From Delphinus delphis (lineage: Eukaryota > Chordata > Mammalia > Artiodactyla > Delphinidae), in assembly GCF_949987515.2 (NCBI RefSeq), contig NW_027192659.1, positions 124,001 through 188,000 on the forward strand: a stretch of DNA of 64,000 bases, written 5' to 3'. The translations under genes and the position numbers were made by a program. Position 1 is the stretch's first letter. Each line of letters begins with the position of its first letter. This document shows, piece after piece, positions 26,305-40,513 of the stretch. The notes under the pieces were generated by a model. It was given only the letters and a program-made list of their open reading frames with translations, was not told the DNA's origin and did no database searches.

Positions 26305-27881
26305 TTGGCCAAAAAGGGCGTATGCGTTTTTTCCTGAATATATTCAGGAAAAAACGCATACGCCCTTTTTGGCCAAGTGCATCATTGTGGACGTTCTGCC
26401 TCTTTTCCTATGCTTTCAATGCAATTCCAGTCTACCTCCTGAAATCAGTTTCCTGCAATTCTGCCCCGCTTTCAAGTCCTCTTGGCAGCCTTACTTCAGT
26501 CTATTTTTGGACGATAGCTGTCATTTATAAGTCTGCAGGTTTGTGAATTACAGTGCCCCTGAGCTCCTTTCTTCAACTCGCTTTCTTGTGACCTGGCCGC
26601 AACACCGCAGGATGGCTTCAGGCCCTAATCTGGTTCCGGCCCGGCATGCTGAGCCTTTGGTTAATTCCTCTTCCTGGTGGGAAATGAGAGTTAAATTTGC
26701 CCGTCCAGACACCTCCAGCTAGCCTCTCATTGGTTCTCGCTATTCCTGTTCATCTTCCGCAGAAATTGCAAACTGGGCCAAACAGGAGGTTAAAGGGACT
26801 GACTCTCCAAGTGGGGAGAGTGTTAGTAAAGCGTCTGGAATGTTGCACCCGAGTACCAGGGGAGGAAAACTGAGACATATTTGAACACGTCTCCCGTTCA
26901 CATGGTTGATCATACTTGGGTTCAACATGCGTGTTTTAGCTGAAGGAAGAATACCTTAAACCTGGAGAGTTGAGACCCGTGTAATGGGTACCATGCAATA
27001 TGACTTCAAAGGGTCTTCATTTGCTCACCAAACCTCTCCAATCCTATCACTGCTGCGTTTATGCCCCTGTACACATGCTTGATTCTCTTTCAGAGACATA
27101 GCAATCCATAGGTTTTAAGATACTTACAAGTCAGGTACATTCTTAGGCGTTTAATATGCGGTGTTGAGTCCATTTCGTTGAGCAAGGAGTAGCTCTTGTC
27201 TATTCCATATTTGGCTTAAGGAACTTTATCTGTGCTCATTTCAATCTCTGGTTTTATGCAGCACCCCAACTCACCTTTACCCTTAAGCAAGCATAAGTTG
27301 TTTTTCTAAATGTGAGACCCTGTTCTGTTCTGTAATTCAGTTCCTGTGTAGCCAAGTTTCCATTCCGTGTATTACTGATATCTTATGATGTTTCTTTTTC
27401 TGTGTGACTTATTTCAGTTAGAATCATCATACCTGAATCCACTCATTGTCCTGCTAAGGGCCTGATGACATAGATTTCATTGCTGAGTGATATTGCTTTG
27501 TAAGTGAATACCACAACTTCTTTATCCATTTTTCACTTTCTGCGATGTTGAACTTGTACTGTAAACGAGGTTCTTGTAAACAGAGCCGTTCCAAACTTTG
27601 GGGTGGCTGTGTCTTTTTGATTTTAATTTCCCTAAGCTATAGGACCATAAGTGGAAGTGCCCTAAGCTCTGTTGCTTTGTTTTTTAGATGTTTCAGGAAA
27701 CACCATACACTTCTCCCAAGTGTCTGTTGGCAATTTACATCCCGCCCATCAGCATAACAAGGCTCCCAGTTCTCAATGGCCTGTTGCATTTCTGGATTTT
27801 ACACTTTCTTCAGATGGCCCTTTTGACCGGGGGTAAGTGAGACTTCATTGTAGTGCAGATTTCCTTTGCAAGCTTGCTTGG
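26305..27881. repeat. Satellite unit 15
   Basis: 1,577 bp. Copy of unit 10. Confidence 0.9.
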
Positions 27882-29460
27882 TTGGCCAAAAAGGGCGTAT
27901 GCGTTTTTTCCTGAATATATTCAGGAAAAAACGCATACGCCCTTTTTGGCCAAGTGCATCATTGTGGACATTCTGCCTCTTTTCCTATGCTTTCAATGCA
28001 ATTCCAGTCTACCTCCTGAAATCGGTTTCCTGCAATTCTGCCTCGCTTTCAAGTCCTCTTGGCAGCCTTACTTCAGTCTATTTTTGGACGATAGCTGTCA
28101 TTTATAACTCTGCAGGTTTGTGAATTACAGTGCCCCTGAGCTCCTTTCTTCAACTCGCTTTCTTTTGAGCTGGCCGCAACACCGCAGGATGGCTTCAGGC
28201 CCTAATCTGGTTCCAGCACGGCACGCTGAGCCTTTGGTTATTTCCTCTTCCTGGTGGGAAATGAGAGTTAAATTTGCCCGTCCAGACACCTCCAGCTAGC
28301 CTCTCATTGGTTCTTGCTATTCCTGTTCATCTTCCGCAGAAATTGCAAACTGGGCCAAACAGGAGGTTAAAGGGACTGACTCTCCAAGTGGGGAGAGTGT
28401 TAGTAAAGCGTCTGGAATGTTGCACCCGAGTACCAGGGGAGGAAAACTGAGACATATTTGAACACGTCTCCCGATCACATGGTTGATCATACTCTAGGTT
28501 CCACATGCATGTTTTAGCTGAAGGAAGAATACCTTAAACCTGGGTAGTTGAAACCCGTGGAATGGGTACCATGCAATATGACTTCAAAGGGTCTTCATTT
28601 GCTCACTGAACCTCTCCAATCCTATCACTGCTGCGTTTATGCCCCTGTACACATGCTTGATTCTCTTTCGGAGACATAGCAATCCATAGGTTTTAAGATA
28701 CTTACTAGTCAGGTACATTCTTAGGCGTTTAATATGGGGTGTTGAGTCCATTTCATTGAGCAAGGAGTAGCTCTTGTCTATTCCATATTTGGCTTAAGGA
28801 ACTTTATCTGTGCTCATTTCAATCTCTGGTTTTATGCAGCACCCCAACTCACCTTTACCCTTAAGCAAGCATAAGTTGGTTTTCTAAATTTGAGACCCTG
28901 TTCTGTTCTGTAATTCAGTTCCTGTGTTGCCAAGTTTCCATTCTTGTATTACTGATATCTTATGATGTTTCTTTTTCTGTGTGACTTATTTCAGTTAGAA
29001 TCATCATACCTGAATCCACTCATTGTGCTGTTAAGGGCCTGATGACATAGATTTCATTGCTGAGTGATATTGCTTTGTAAGTAAATACCACAACTTCTTT
29101 ATCCATTTTTCACTTTCTGCGATGTTGAACTTGTACTGTAAATGAGGTTCTTGTAAACAGAGGCGTCCCAAACTTTGGGGTGGCTGTGTCTTTTTGATTT
29201 TAATTTCCCTAAGCTATAGGACCATAAGTGGCAGTGCCCTAGGCTCTGTTGCTTTGTTTTTTAGATGTTTCAGGAAACACCATACACTTCTCCTGAGTGT
29301 CTGTTGGTAATTTACATCCCACCCATCAGCATAACAAGGCTCCCAGTTCTCCATGGCCTGTCCTGCCTTTCTGGATTTTACACTTTTTTCAGATGGCCCT
29401 TTTGACCGGGGGGAAGTGAGACTTCATTGTAGTGCAGATTTCCTTTGCAAGCTTGCTTGG
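27882..29460. repeat. Satellite unit 16
   Basis: 1,579 bp. Copy of unit 11 with a private TGCCTCGCTT. Confidence 0.9.
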
Positions 29461-31037
29461 TTGGCCAAAAAGGGCGTATGCGTTTTTTCCTGAATATATT
29501 CAGGAAAAAACGCATACGCCCTTTTTGGCCAAGTGCATCATTGTGGACGTTCTGCCTCTTTTCCTATGCTTTCAATGCAATTCCAGTCTACCTCCTGAAA
29601 TCGGTTTCCTGCAATTCTGCCCCGCTTTCAAGTCCTCTTGGCAGCCTTACTTCAGTCTATTTTTGGACGATAGCTGTCATTTATAACTCTGCAGGTTTGT
29701 GAATTACAGTGCCCCTGAGCTCCTTTCTTCAACTCGCTTTCTTGTGACCTGGCCGCAACACCGCAGGATGGCTTCAGGCCCTAATCTGGTTCCGGCCCGG
29801 CATGCTGAGCCTTTGGTTAATTCCTCTTCCTGGTGGGAAATGAGAGTTAAATTTGCCCGTCCAGACACCTCCAGCTAGCCTCTCATTGGTTCTCGCTATT
29901 CCTGTTCATCTTCCGCAGAAATTGCAAACTGGGCCAAACAGGAGGTTAAAGGGACTGACTCTCCAAGTGGGGAGAGTGTTAGTAAAGCGTCTGGAATGTT
30001 GCACCCGAGTACCAGGGGAGGAAAACTGAGACATATTTGAACACGTCTCCCGTTCACATGGTTGATCATACTTGGGTTCAACATGCGTGTTTTAGCTGAA
30101 GGAAGAATACCTTAAACCTGGAGAGTTGAGACCCGTGTAATGGGTACCATGCAATATGACTTCAAAGGGTCTTCATTTGCTCACCAAACCTCTCCAATCC
30201 TATCACTGCTGCGTTTATGCCCCTGTACACATGCTTGATTCTCTTTCAGAGACATAGCAATCCATAGGTTTTAAGATACTTACAAGTCAGGTACATTCTT
30301 AGGCGTTTAATATGCGGTGTTGAGTCCATTTCGTTGAGCAAGGAGTAGCTCTTGTCTATTCCATATTTGGCTTAAGGAACTTTATCTGTGCTCATTTCAA
30401 TCTCTGGTTTTATGCAGCACCCCAACTCACCTTTACCCTTAAGCAAGCATAAGTTGTTTTTCTAAATGTGAGACCCTGTTCTGTTCTGTAATTCAGTTCC
30501 TGTGTAGCCAAGTTTCCATTCCGTGTATTACTGATATCTTATGATGTTTCTTTTTCTGTGTGACTTATTTCAGTTAGAATCATCATACCTGAATCCACTC
30601 ATTGTGCTGCTAAGGGCCTGATGACATAGATTTCATTGCTGAGTGATATTGCTTTGTAAGTGAATACCACAACTTCTTTATCCATTTTTCACTTTCTGCG
30701 ATGTTGAACTTGTACTGTAAACGAGGTTCTTGTAAACAGAGCCGTTCCAAACTTTGGGGTGGCTGTGTCTTTTTGATTTTAATTTCCCTAAGCTATAGGA
30801 CCATAAGTGGAAGTGCCCTAAGCTCTGTTGCTTTGTTTTTTAGATGTTTCAGGAAACACCATACACTTCTCCCAAGTGTCTGTTGGCAATTTACATCCCG
30901 CCCATCAGCATAACAAGGCTCCCAGTTCTCAATGGCCTGTTGCATTTCTGGATTTTACACTTTCTTCAGATGGCCCTTTTGACCGGGGGTAAGTGAGACT
31001 TCATTGTAGTGCAGATTTCCTTTGCAAGCTTGCTTGG
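29461..31037. repeat. Satellite unit 17
   Basis: 1,577 bp. Copy of unit 12. Confidence 0.9.
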
Positions 31038-32616
31038 TTGGCCAAAAAGGGCGTATGCGTTTTTTCCTGAATATATTCCGGAAAAAACGCATACGCCCTT
31101 TTTGGCCAAGTGCATCATTGTGGACATTCTGCCTCTTTTCCTATGCTTTCAATGCAATTCCAGTCTACCTCCTGAAATCGGTTTCCTGCAATTCTGCCCC
31201 GCTTTCAAGTCCTCTTGGCAGCCTTACTTCAGTCTATTTTTGGACGATAGCTGTCATTTATAACTCTGCAGGTTTGTGAATTACAGTGCCCCTGAGCTCC
31301 TTTCTTCAACTCGCTTTCTTTTGAGCTGGCCGCAACACCGCAGGATGGCTTCAGGCCCTAATCTGGTTCCAGCACGGCACGCTGAGCCTTTGGTTATTTC
31401 CTCTTCCTGGTGGGAAATGAGAGTTAAATTTGCCCGTCCAGACACCTCCAGCTAGCCTCTCATTGGTTCTTGCTATTCCTGTTCATCTTCCGCAGAAATT
31501 GCAAACTGGGCCAAACAGGAGGTTAAAGGGACTGACTCTCCAAGTGGGGAGAGTGTTAGTAAAGCGTCTGGAATGTTGCACCCGAGTACCAGGGGAGGAA
31601 AACTGAGACATATTTGAACACGTCTCCCGATCACATGGTTGATCATACTCTAGGTTCCACATGCATGTTTTAGCTGAAGGAAGAATACCTTAAACCTGGG
31701 TAGTTGAAACCCGTGGAATGGGTACCATGCAATATGACTTCAAAGGGTCTTCATTTGCTCACTGAACCTCTCCAATCCTATCACTGCTGCGTTTATGCCC
31801 CTGTACACATGCTTGATTCTCTTTCGGAGACATAGCAATCCATAGGTTTTAAGATACTTACTAGTCAGGTACATTCTTAGGCGTTTAATATGGGGTGTTG
31901 AGTCCATTTCATTGAGCAAGGAGTAGCTCTTGTCTATTCCATATTTGGCTTAAGGAACTTTATCTGTGCTCATTTCAATCTCTGGTTTTATGCAGCACCC
32001 CAACTCACCTTTCCCCTTAAGCAAGCATAAGTTGGTTTTCTAAATTTGAGACCCTGTTCTGTTCTGTAATTCAGTTCCTGTGTTGCCAAGTTTCCATTCT
32101 TGTATTACTGATATCTTATGATGTTTCTTTTTCTGTGTGACTTATTTCAGTTAGAATCATCATACCTGAATCCACTCATTGTGCTGCTAAGGGCCTGATG
32201 ACATAGATTTCATTGCTGAGTGATATTGCTTTGTAAGTAAATACCACAACTTCTTTATCCATTTTTCACTTTCTGCGATGTTGAACTTGTACTGTAAATG
32301 AGGTTCTTGTAAACAGAGGCGTCCCAAACTTTGGGGTGGCTGTGTCTTTTTGATTTTAATTTCCTTAAGCTATAGGACCATAAGTGGCAGTGCCCTAGGC
32401 TCTGTTGCTTTGTTTTTTAGATGTTTCAGGAAACACCATACACTTCTCCTGAGTGTCTGTTGGTAATTTACATCCCACCCATCAGCATAACAAGGCTCCC
32501 AGTTCTCCATGGCCTGTCCTGCCTTTCTGGATTTTACACTTTTTTCAGATGGCCCTTTTGACCGGGGGGAAGTGAGACTTCATTGTAGTGCAGATTTCCT
32601 TTGCAAGCTTGCTTGG
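31038..32616. repeat. Satellite unit 18
   Basis: 1,579 bp. Unit-11 type with a private palindrome mismatch, C at 31,079. Confidence 0.9.
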
Positions 32617-34195
32617 TTGGCCAAAAAGGGCGTATGCGTTTTTTCCTGAATATATTCAGGAAAAAACGCATACGCCCTTTTTGGCCAAGTGCATCATTGT
32701 GGACGTTCTGCCTCTTTTCCTATGCTTTCAATGCAATTCCAGTCTACCTCCTGAAATCGGTTTCCTGCAATTCTGCCCCGCTTTCAAGTCCTCTTGGCAG
32801 CCTTACTTCAGTCTATTTTTGGACGATAGCTGTCATTTATAACTCTGCAGGTTTGTGAATTACAGTGCCCCTGAGCTCCTTTCTTCAACTCGCTTTCTTT
32901 TGAGCTGGCCGCAACACCGCAGGATGTCTTCAGGCCCTAATCTGGTTCCGGCACGGCACGCTGAGCCTTTGGTTAATTCCTCTTCCTGGTGGGAAATGAG
33001 AGTTAAATTTGCCCGTCCAGACACCTCCAGCTAGCCTCTCATTGGTTCTCACTATTCCTGTTCATCTTCCGCAGAAATTGCAAACTGGGCCAAACAGGAG
33101 GTTAAAGGGACTGACTCTCCAAGTGGGGAGAGTGTTAGTAAAGCGTCTGGAATGTTGCACCCGAGTACCAGGGTACGAAAACTGAGACATATTTGAACAC
33201 GTCTCCCGATCACATGGTTGATCATACTCTGGGTTCCACATGCATGTTTTAGCTGAAGGAAGAATACCTAAAACCTGGGTAGTTGAAACCCGTGGAATGG
33301 GTACCATGCAATATGACTTCAAAGGTTCTTCATTTGCTCACGAACCTCTCCAATCCTATCACTGCTGCGTTTATGCCCCTGTACACATGCTTGATTCTCT
33401 TTCGGAGACATAGCAATCCATAGGTTTTAAGATACTTACTAGTCAGGTACATACTTAGGCGTTTAATATGCGGTGTTGAGTCCATTTCGTTGAGCAAGGA
33501 GTAGCTCTTGTCTATTCCATATTTGGCTTAAGGAACTTTATCTGTGCTCATTTCAATCTCTGGTTTTATGCAGCACCCCAACTCACCTTTCCCCTTAAGC
33601 AAGCATAAGTTGGTTTTCTAAATTTGAGACCCTGTTCTGTTCTGTAATTCAGTTCCTGTGTAGCCAAGTTTACATTCCGTGTATTACTGATATCTTATGA
33701 TGTTTCTTTTTCTGTGTGACTTATTTCAGTTAGAATCATCATACCTGAATCCACTCATTGTGCTGCTAAGGGCCTGATGACACAGATTTCATTGCTGAGT
33801 GATATTGCTTTGTAAGTAAATACCACAACTTCTTTACCCATTTTTCACTTTCTGCGATGTTGAACTTGTACTGTAAACGAGGTTCTTGTAAACAGAGCCG
33901 TTCCAAACTTTGGGGTGGCTGTGTCTTTTTGATTTTAATTTCCCTAAGCTATAGGACCATAAGTGGAAGTGCCCTAGGTTCTGTTGCTTTGTTTTTTAGA
34001 TGTTTCAGGAAACACCATACACTTCTCCCGAGTGTCTGTTGGCAATTTACATCCCGCCCATCAGCATAAAAAGGCTCCCAGTTCTCCATGGCCTGTCCTG
34101 CCTTTCTGGATTTTACACTTTTTTCAGATGGCCCTTTTGACCGGGGGGAAGTGAGACTTCATTGTAGTGCAGATTTCCTTTGCAAGCTTGCTTGG
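32617..34195. repeat. Satellite unit 19
   Basis: 1,579 bp with a perfect palindrome. It departs from the preceding five-unit pattern. Private GCAGGATGTCTTC near 32,920. Confidence 0.9.
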
Positions 34196-35775
34196 TTGGC
34201 CAAAAAGGGCGTATGCGTTTTTTCCTGAATATATTCAGGAAAAAACGCATACGCCCTTTTTGGCCAAGTGCATCATTGTGGACGTTCTGCCTCTTTTCCT
34301 ATGCTTTCAATGCAATTCCAGTCTACCTCCTGAAATCGGTTTCCTGCAATTCTGCCCCGCTTTCAAGTCCTCTTGGCAGCCTTACTTCAGTCTATTTTTG
34401 GATGATAGCTGTCATTTATAACTCTGCAGGTTTGTGAATTACAGTGCCCCTGAGCTCCTTTCTTCAACTCGCTTTCTTGTGACCTGGCCGCAACACTGCA
34501 GCATGGCTTCAGGCCCTAATCTGGTTCTGGCACGGCACGCTGAGCCTTTGGTTATTTCCTCTTCCTGGTAGGAAATGAGAGTTAAATTTGCCCGTCCAGA
34601 CACCTCCAGCTAGCCTCTCATTGGTTCTCGCTATTCCTGTTCATCTTCCGCAGAAATTGCAAACTGTGCCAAACAGGAGGTTAAAGGCGCTGACTCTCCA
34701 AGTGGGGAGAGTGTTAGTAAAGCGTCTGGAATGTTGCACCCGAGTACCAGGGGAGGAAAACTGAGACATATTTGAACACGTCTCCCAATCACATGGTTGA
34801 TCATACTCTGGGTTCCACATGCATGTTTTAGCTGAAGGAAGAATACCTAAAACCTGGGTAGTTGAAACCCGTGGAATGGGTACCATGCAATAAGACTTCA
34901 AAGGGTCTTCATTTGCTCACCGAACCTCTCCAATCCTATCACTGCTGCGTTTATGCCCCTGTACACACGCTTGATTCTCTTTCAGAGACATAGCAATCCA
35001 TAGGTTTTAAGATACTTACTAGTCAGGTACATTCTTAGGCGTTTAATATGCGGTGTTGAGTCCATTTCGTTGAGCAAGGAGTAGCTCTTGTCTATTCCAT
35101 ATTTGGCTTAAGGAACTTTATCTGTGCTCATTTCAATCTCTGGTTTTATGCAGCAACCCAACTCACCTTTCCCCTTAAGCAAGCATAAGTTGGTTTTCTA
35201 AATTTGAGAACCTGTTCTGTTTTGGAATTCAGTTCCTGTGTAGCCAAGTTTACATTCCGTGTATTAGTGATATCTTATGATGTTTCTTTTTCTGTGTGAC
35301 TTATATCAGTTAGAATCATCGTACCTGAATCTACTCATTATGCTGCTACGGGCCTGATGACATAGATTTCATTGCTGAGTGATACTGCATTGTACGTAAG
35401 TACCACAAGTTCTTTATCCATTTTTCACTTTCTGTGATATTGAACTTGTACGGTAAACGAGGTTCTTGTAAACAGAGGCGTCCCAAACTTTGGGGTGGCT
35501 GTGTCTTTTTGATTTTAATTTCCCTAAGCTATAGGACCATAAGTGGAAGTGCCCTAGGCTCTGTTGCATTGTTTTTTAGATGTTTCAGGAAACACCATAC
35601 ACTTCTCCCGAGTGTCTGCTGGCAATTTACATCCCGCCCATCAGCATAACAAGGCTCCCAGTTCTCCATGGCCTGTCCTGCCTTTCTGGATTTTACACTT
35701 TTTTCAGATGGCCCTTTTGACCGGGGGGAAGTGAGACTTCATTGTAGTGCAGATTTCCTTTGCAAGTTTGCTTGG
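34196..35775. repeat. Satellite unit 20
   Basis: 1,580 bp. Marked by TTTGGATGATAGC and TGGTAGGAAATG. Confidence 0.9.
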
Positions 35776-37355
35776 TTGGCCAAAAAGGGCGTATGCGTTT
35801 TTTCCTGAATATATTCAGGAAAAAACGCATACGCCCTTTTTGGCCAAGTGCATCATTGTGGACGTTCTGCCTCTTTTCCTATGCTTTCAATGCAATTCCA
35901 GTCTACCTCCTGAAATCGGTTTCCTGCAATTCTGCCCCGCTTTCAAGTCCTCTTGGCAGCCTTACTTCAGTCTATTTTTGGACGATAGCTGTCATTTATA
36001 ACTCTGCAGGTTTGTGAATTACAGTGCCCCTGAGCTCCTTTCTTCAACTCGCTTTCTTTTGAGCTGGCCACAGCACCGCAGGATGGCTTCAGGCCCTAAT
36101 CTGGTTCCGGCACGGCACGCTGAGCCTTTGGTTAATTCCTCTTCCTGGTGGTAAATGAGAGTTAAATTTGCCCATCCAGACACCTCCAGCTAGTCTCTCA
36201 TTGGTTCTCGCTATTCCTGTTCATCTTCCACAGAAATTGCAGACTGGGCCAAACAGGAGGTTAAAGGGACTGACTCTCCAAGTCGGGAGAGTGTTAGTAA
36301 AGCGTCTGGAATGTTGCACCCGAGTACCAGGGTACGAAAACTGAGACATATTTGAACACGTCTCCCGATCACATGGTTGATCATACTCTAGGTTCCACAT
36401 GCATGTTTTAGCTGAAGGAAGAATACCTTAAACCTGGGTAGTTGAAACCCGTGGAATGGGTACCATGCAATATGACTTCAAAGGGTCTTCATTTGCTCAC
36501 CGAACCTCTCCAATCCTATCACTGCTGCGTTTATGACCCTGTACACATGCTTGATTCTCTTTCGGAGACATAGCAATCCATAGGTTTTAAGATACTTACT
36601 AGTCAGGTACATTCTTAGGCATTTAATATGCGGTGTTGAGTCCATTTCTTTGAGCAAGGAGTAGCTCTTGTCTATTCCATATTTGGCTTAAGGATCTTTA
36701 TCTGTGCTCATTTCAATCTCTGGTTTTATGCAGCAACCCAACTCACCTTTCCCCTTAAGCAAGCATAAGTTGGTTTTCTAAATTTGAGAACCTGTTCTGT
36801 TCTGTAATTCAGTTCCTGTGTAGCCAAGTTTACATTCCGTGTATTACAGATATCTTATGATGTTTCTTTTTCTGTGTGACTTATTTCAGTTAGAATCAAC
36901 GTACCTGAATCCACTCATGATGCTGCTACGGGCCTGATGACATAGATTTCATTGCTGAGTGATACTGCATTGTACGTAAGTACCACAAGTTCTTTATCCA
37001 TTTTTCACTTTCTGTGATATTGAACTTGTACGGTAAACGAGGTTCTTGTAAACAGAGGCGTCCCAAACTTTGGGGTGGCTGTGTCTTTTTGATTTTAATT
37101 TCCCTAAGCTATAGGACCATAAGTGGAAGTGCCCTAGGCTCTGTTGCTTTGTTTTTTAGATGTTTCAGGAAACAGCATACACTTCCCCTGAGTTTCTGTT
37201 GGTAATTTACATCCCGCCCATCAGCATAACAAGGCTCCCAGTTGTCCATGGCCTGTCCTGCCTTTCTGGATTTTACACTTTTTTCAGATGGCCCTTTTGA
37301 CCGGGGGGAAGTGAGACTTCATTGTAGTGCAGATTTCCTTTGCAAGCTTGCTTGG
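35776..37355. repeat. Satellite unit 21
   Basis: 1,580 bp. The tail has ATTACAGATATCT and ACTTCCCCTGAGTTTCTG, shared with unit 25. Confidence 0.9.
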
Positions 37356-38934
37356 TTGGCCAAAAAGGGCGTATGCGTTTTTTCCTGAATATATTCAGGA
37401 AAAAACGCATACGCCCTTTTTGGCCAAGTGCATCATTGTGGACGTTCTGCCTCTTTTCCTATGCTTTCAATGCAATTCCAGTCTACCTCCTGAAATCGGT
37501 TTCCTGCAATTCTGCCCCGCTTTCAAGTCCTCTTGGCAGCCTTACTTCAGTCTATTTTTGGACGATAGCTGTCATTTATAACTCTGCAGGTTTGTGAATT
37601 ACAGTGCCCCTGAGCTCCTTTCTTCAACTGGCTTTCTTGTGACCTGGCCGCAACACCGCAGGATGGCTTCAGGCCCTAATCTGGTTCCGGCATGGCACGC
37701 TGAGCCTCTGGTTATTTCCTCTTCCTGGTGGGAAATGAGAGTTATATTTGCCCGTCCAGACACCTCCAGCTAGTCTCTCATTGGTTCTCGCTATTCCTGT
37801 TCATCTTCCGCAGAAATTGCAAACTGGGCCAAACAGGAGGTTAAAGGGACTGACTCTCCAAGTGGGGAGAGTGTTAGTAAAGCGTCTGGAATGTTGCACC
37901 CGAGTACCAGGGGAGGAAAACTGAGACATATTTGAACACGTCTCCCGATCACATGGTTGATCATACTCTGGGTTCCACATGCATGTTTTAGCTGAAGGAA
38001 GAATACCTTAAACCTGGGTAGTTGAAACCCGTGGAATGGGTACCATGCAATATGACTTCAAAGGGTCTTCATTTGCTCACCGAACCTCTCCAATCCTATC
38101 ACTGCTGCGTTTATGACCCTGTACACATGCTTGATTCTCTTTCGGAGACATAGCAATCCATAGGTTTTAAGATACTTACTAGTCAGGTACATTCTTAGGC
38201 ATTTAATATTCGGTGTTGAGTCCATTTCTTTGAGCAAGGAGTAGCTCTTGTCTATTCCATATTTGGCTTAAGGATCTTTATCTGTGCTCATTTCAATCTC
38301 TGGTTTTATGCAGCACCCCAACTCACCTTTCCCCTTAAGCAAGCATAAGTTGGTTTTCTAAATTTGAGACCCTGTTCTGTTCTGTAATTCAGTTCCTGTG
38401 TAGCCAAGTTTACATTCCGTGTATTACTGATATCTTATGATGTTTCTTTTTCTGTGTGACTTATTTCAGTTAGAATCATCATACCTGAATCCACTCATTG
38501 TGCTACTAAGGGCCTGATGACACAGATTTCATTGCTGAGTGATATTGCTTTGTAAGTAAATACCACAACTTTTTTATCCATTTTTCACTTTCTGCGATGT
38601 TGAACTTGTACTGTAAACGAGGTTCTTGTAAACAGAGCCGTTCCAAACTTTGGGGTGGCTGTGTCTTTTTGATTTTAAATTCCCTAAGCTATAGGACCAT
38701 AAGTGGAAGTGCCCTAGGCTCTGTTGCTTTGTTTTTTAGATGTTTCAGGAAACACCATACACTTCCCCGAGTGGTTGTTGGCAATTTACATCACGCCCTT
38801 CAGCATAACAAGGCTCCCAGTTCTCCATGGCCTGTCCTGCCTTTCTGGATTTTACACTTTTTTCAGATGGCCCTTTTGACCGGGGGGAAGTGAGACTTCA
38901 TTGTAGTGCAGATTTCCTTTGCAAGCTTGCTTGG
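37356..38934. repeat. Satellite unit 22
   Basis: 1,579 bp with a perfect palindrome. Private TTAATATTCGGTG near 38,200. Confidence 0.9.
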
Positions 38935-40513
38935 TTGGCCAAAAAGGGCGTATGCGTTTTTTCCTGAATATATTCAGGAAAAAACGCATACGCCCTTTTT
39001 GGCCAAGTGCATCATTGTGGACGTTCTGCCTCTTTTCCTATGCTTTCAATGCAATTCCAGTCTACCTCCTGAAATCGGTTTCCTGCAATTCTGCCCCGCT
39101 TTCAAGTCCTCTTGGCAGCCTTACTTCAGTCTATTTTTGGACGATAGCTGTCATTTATAACTCTGCAGGTTTGTGAATTACAGTGCCCCTGAGCTCCTTT
39201 CTTCAACTCGCTTTCTTTTGAGCTGGCCGCAACACCGCAGGATGGCTTCAGGCCCTAATCTGGTTCCGGCACGGCACGCTGAGCCTTTGGTTATTTCCTC
39301 TTCCTGGTGGGAAATGAGAGTTAAATTTGCCCGTCCAGACACCTCCAGCTAGCCTCTCATTGGTTCTCGCTATGCCTGTTCATCTTCTGCAGAAATTGCA
39401 AACTGGGCCAAACAGGAGGTTAAAGGCGCTGACTCTCCAAGTGGGGAGAGTGTTAGTAAAGCGTCTGGAATGTTGCACCCGAGTACCAGGGGAGGAAAAC
39501 TGAGACATATTTGAACACGTCTCCCGTTCACATGGTTGATCATACTTGAGTTCCACATGCATGTTTTAGCTGAAGGAAGAATACCTTAAACCTGGAGAGT
39601 TGAGACCCGTGGAATGGGTACCATGCAATATGACTTCAAAGGGTCTTCATTTGCTCACCGAACCTCTCCAATCCTAGCACTGCTGCGTTTATGCCCCTGT
39701 ACACATGCTTGATTCTCTTTCGGAGACATAGCAATCCATAGGTTTTAAGATACTTACTAGTCAGGTACATTCTTAGGCGTTTAATATGCGGTGTTGAGTC
39801 CATTTCGTTGAGCAAGGAGTAGCTCTTGTCTATTCCATATTTGGCTTAAGGAACTTTATCTGTGCTCATTTCAATCTCTGGTTTTATGCAGCACCCCAAC
39901 TCACCTTTACCCTTAAGCAAGCATAAGTTGGTTTTCTAAATTTGAGACCCTGTTCTGTTCTGTAATTCAGTTCCTGTGTAGCCAAGTTTACATTCCGTGT
40001 ATTACTGATATCTTATGATGTTTCTTTTTCTGTGTGACTTATTTCAGTTAGAATCATCATACCTGAATCCACTCATTGTGCTACTAAGGGCCTGATGACA
40101 CAGATTTCATTGCTGAGTGATATTGCTTTGTAAGTAAATACCACAACTTTTTTATCCATTTTTCACTTTCTGCGATGTTGAACTTGTACTGTAAACGAGG
40201 TTCTTGTAAACAGAGCCGTTCCAAACTTTGGGGTGGCTGTGTCTTTTCGATTTTAAATTCCCTAAACTATAGGACCATAAGTGGAAGTGCCCTATGCTCT
40301 GTTGCTTTGTTTTTTAGATGTTTCAGGAAACACCATACACTTCTTCCGAGTGGTTGTTGGCAATTTACATCCCGCCCTTCAGCATAACAAGGCTCCCAGT
40401 TCTCCATGGCCTGTCCTGCCTTTCTGGATTTTACACTTTTTTCAGATGGCCCTTTTGACCGGGGGGAAGTGAGACTTCATTGTAGTGCAGATTTCCTTTG
40501 CAAGCTTGCTTGG
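38935..40513. repeat. Satellite unit 23
   Basis: 1,579 bp. Private CGCTATGCCTGTTC and TACTTGAGTTCC. Confidence 0.9.

Larger units (their letters stand above)
15346..31125. repeat. Five-unit higher-order repeat, 7,890 bp x 2
   Basis: About 15,346-23,235 and 23,236-31,125 match at a constant offset of 7,890 bp with no indel that I noticed. About seven substitutions were seen by eye, for example near 15,673/23,563, 16,921/24,811, 17,523/25,413, 20,152/28,042 and 21,140/29,030. The joint lies in unit 23,148-24,726, which has features of two unit types. Confidence 0.87.
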
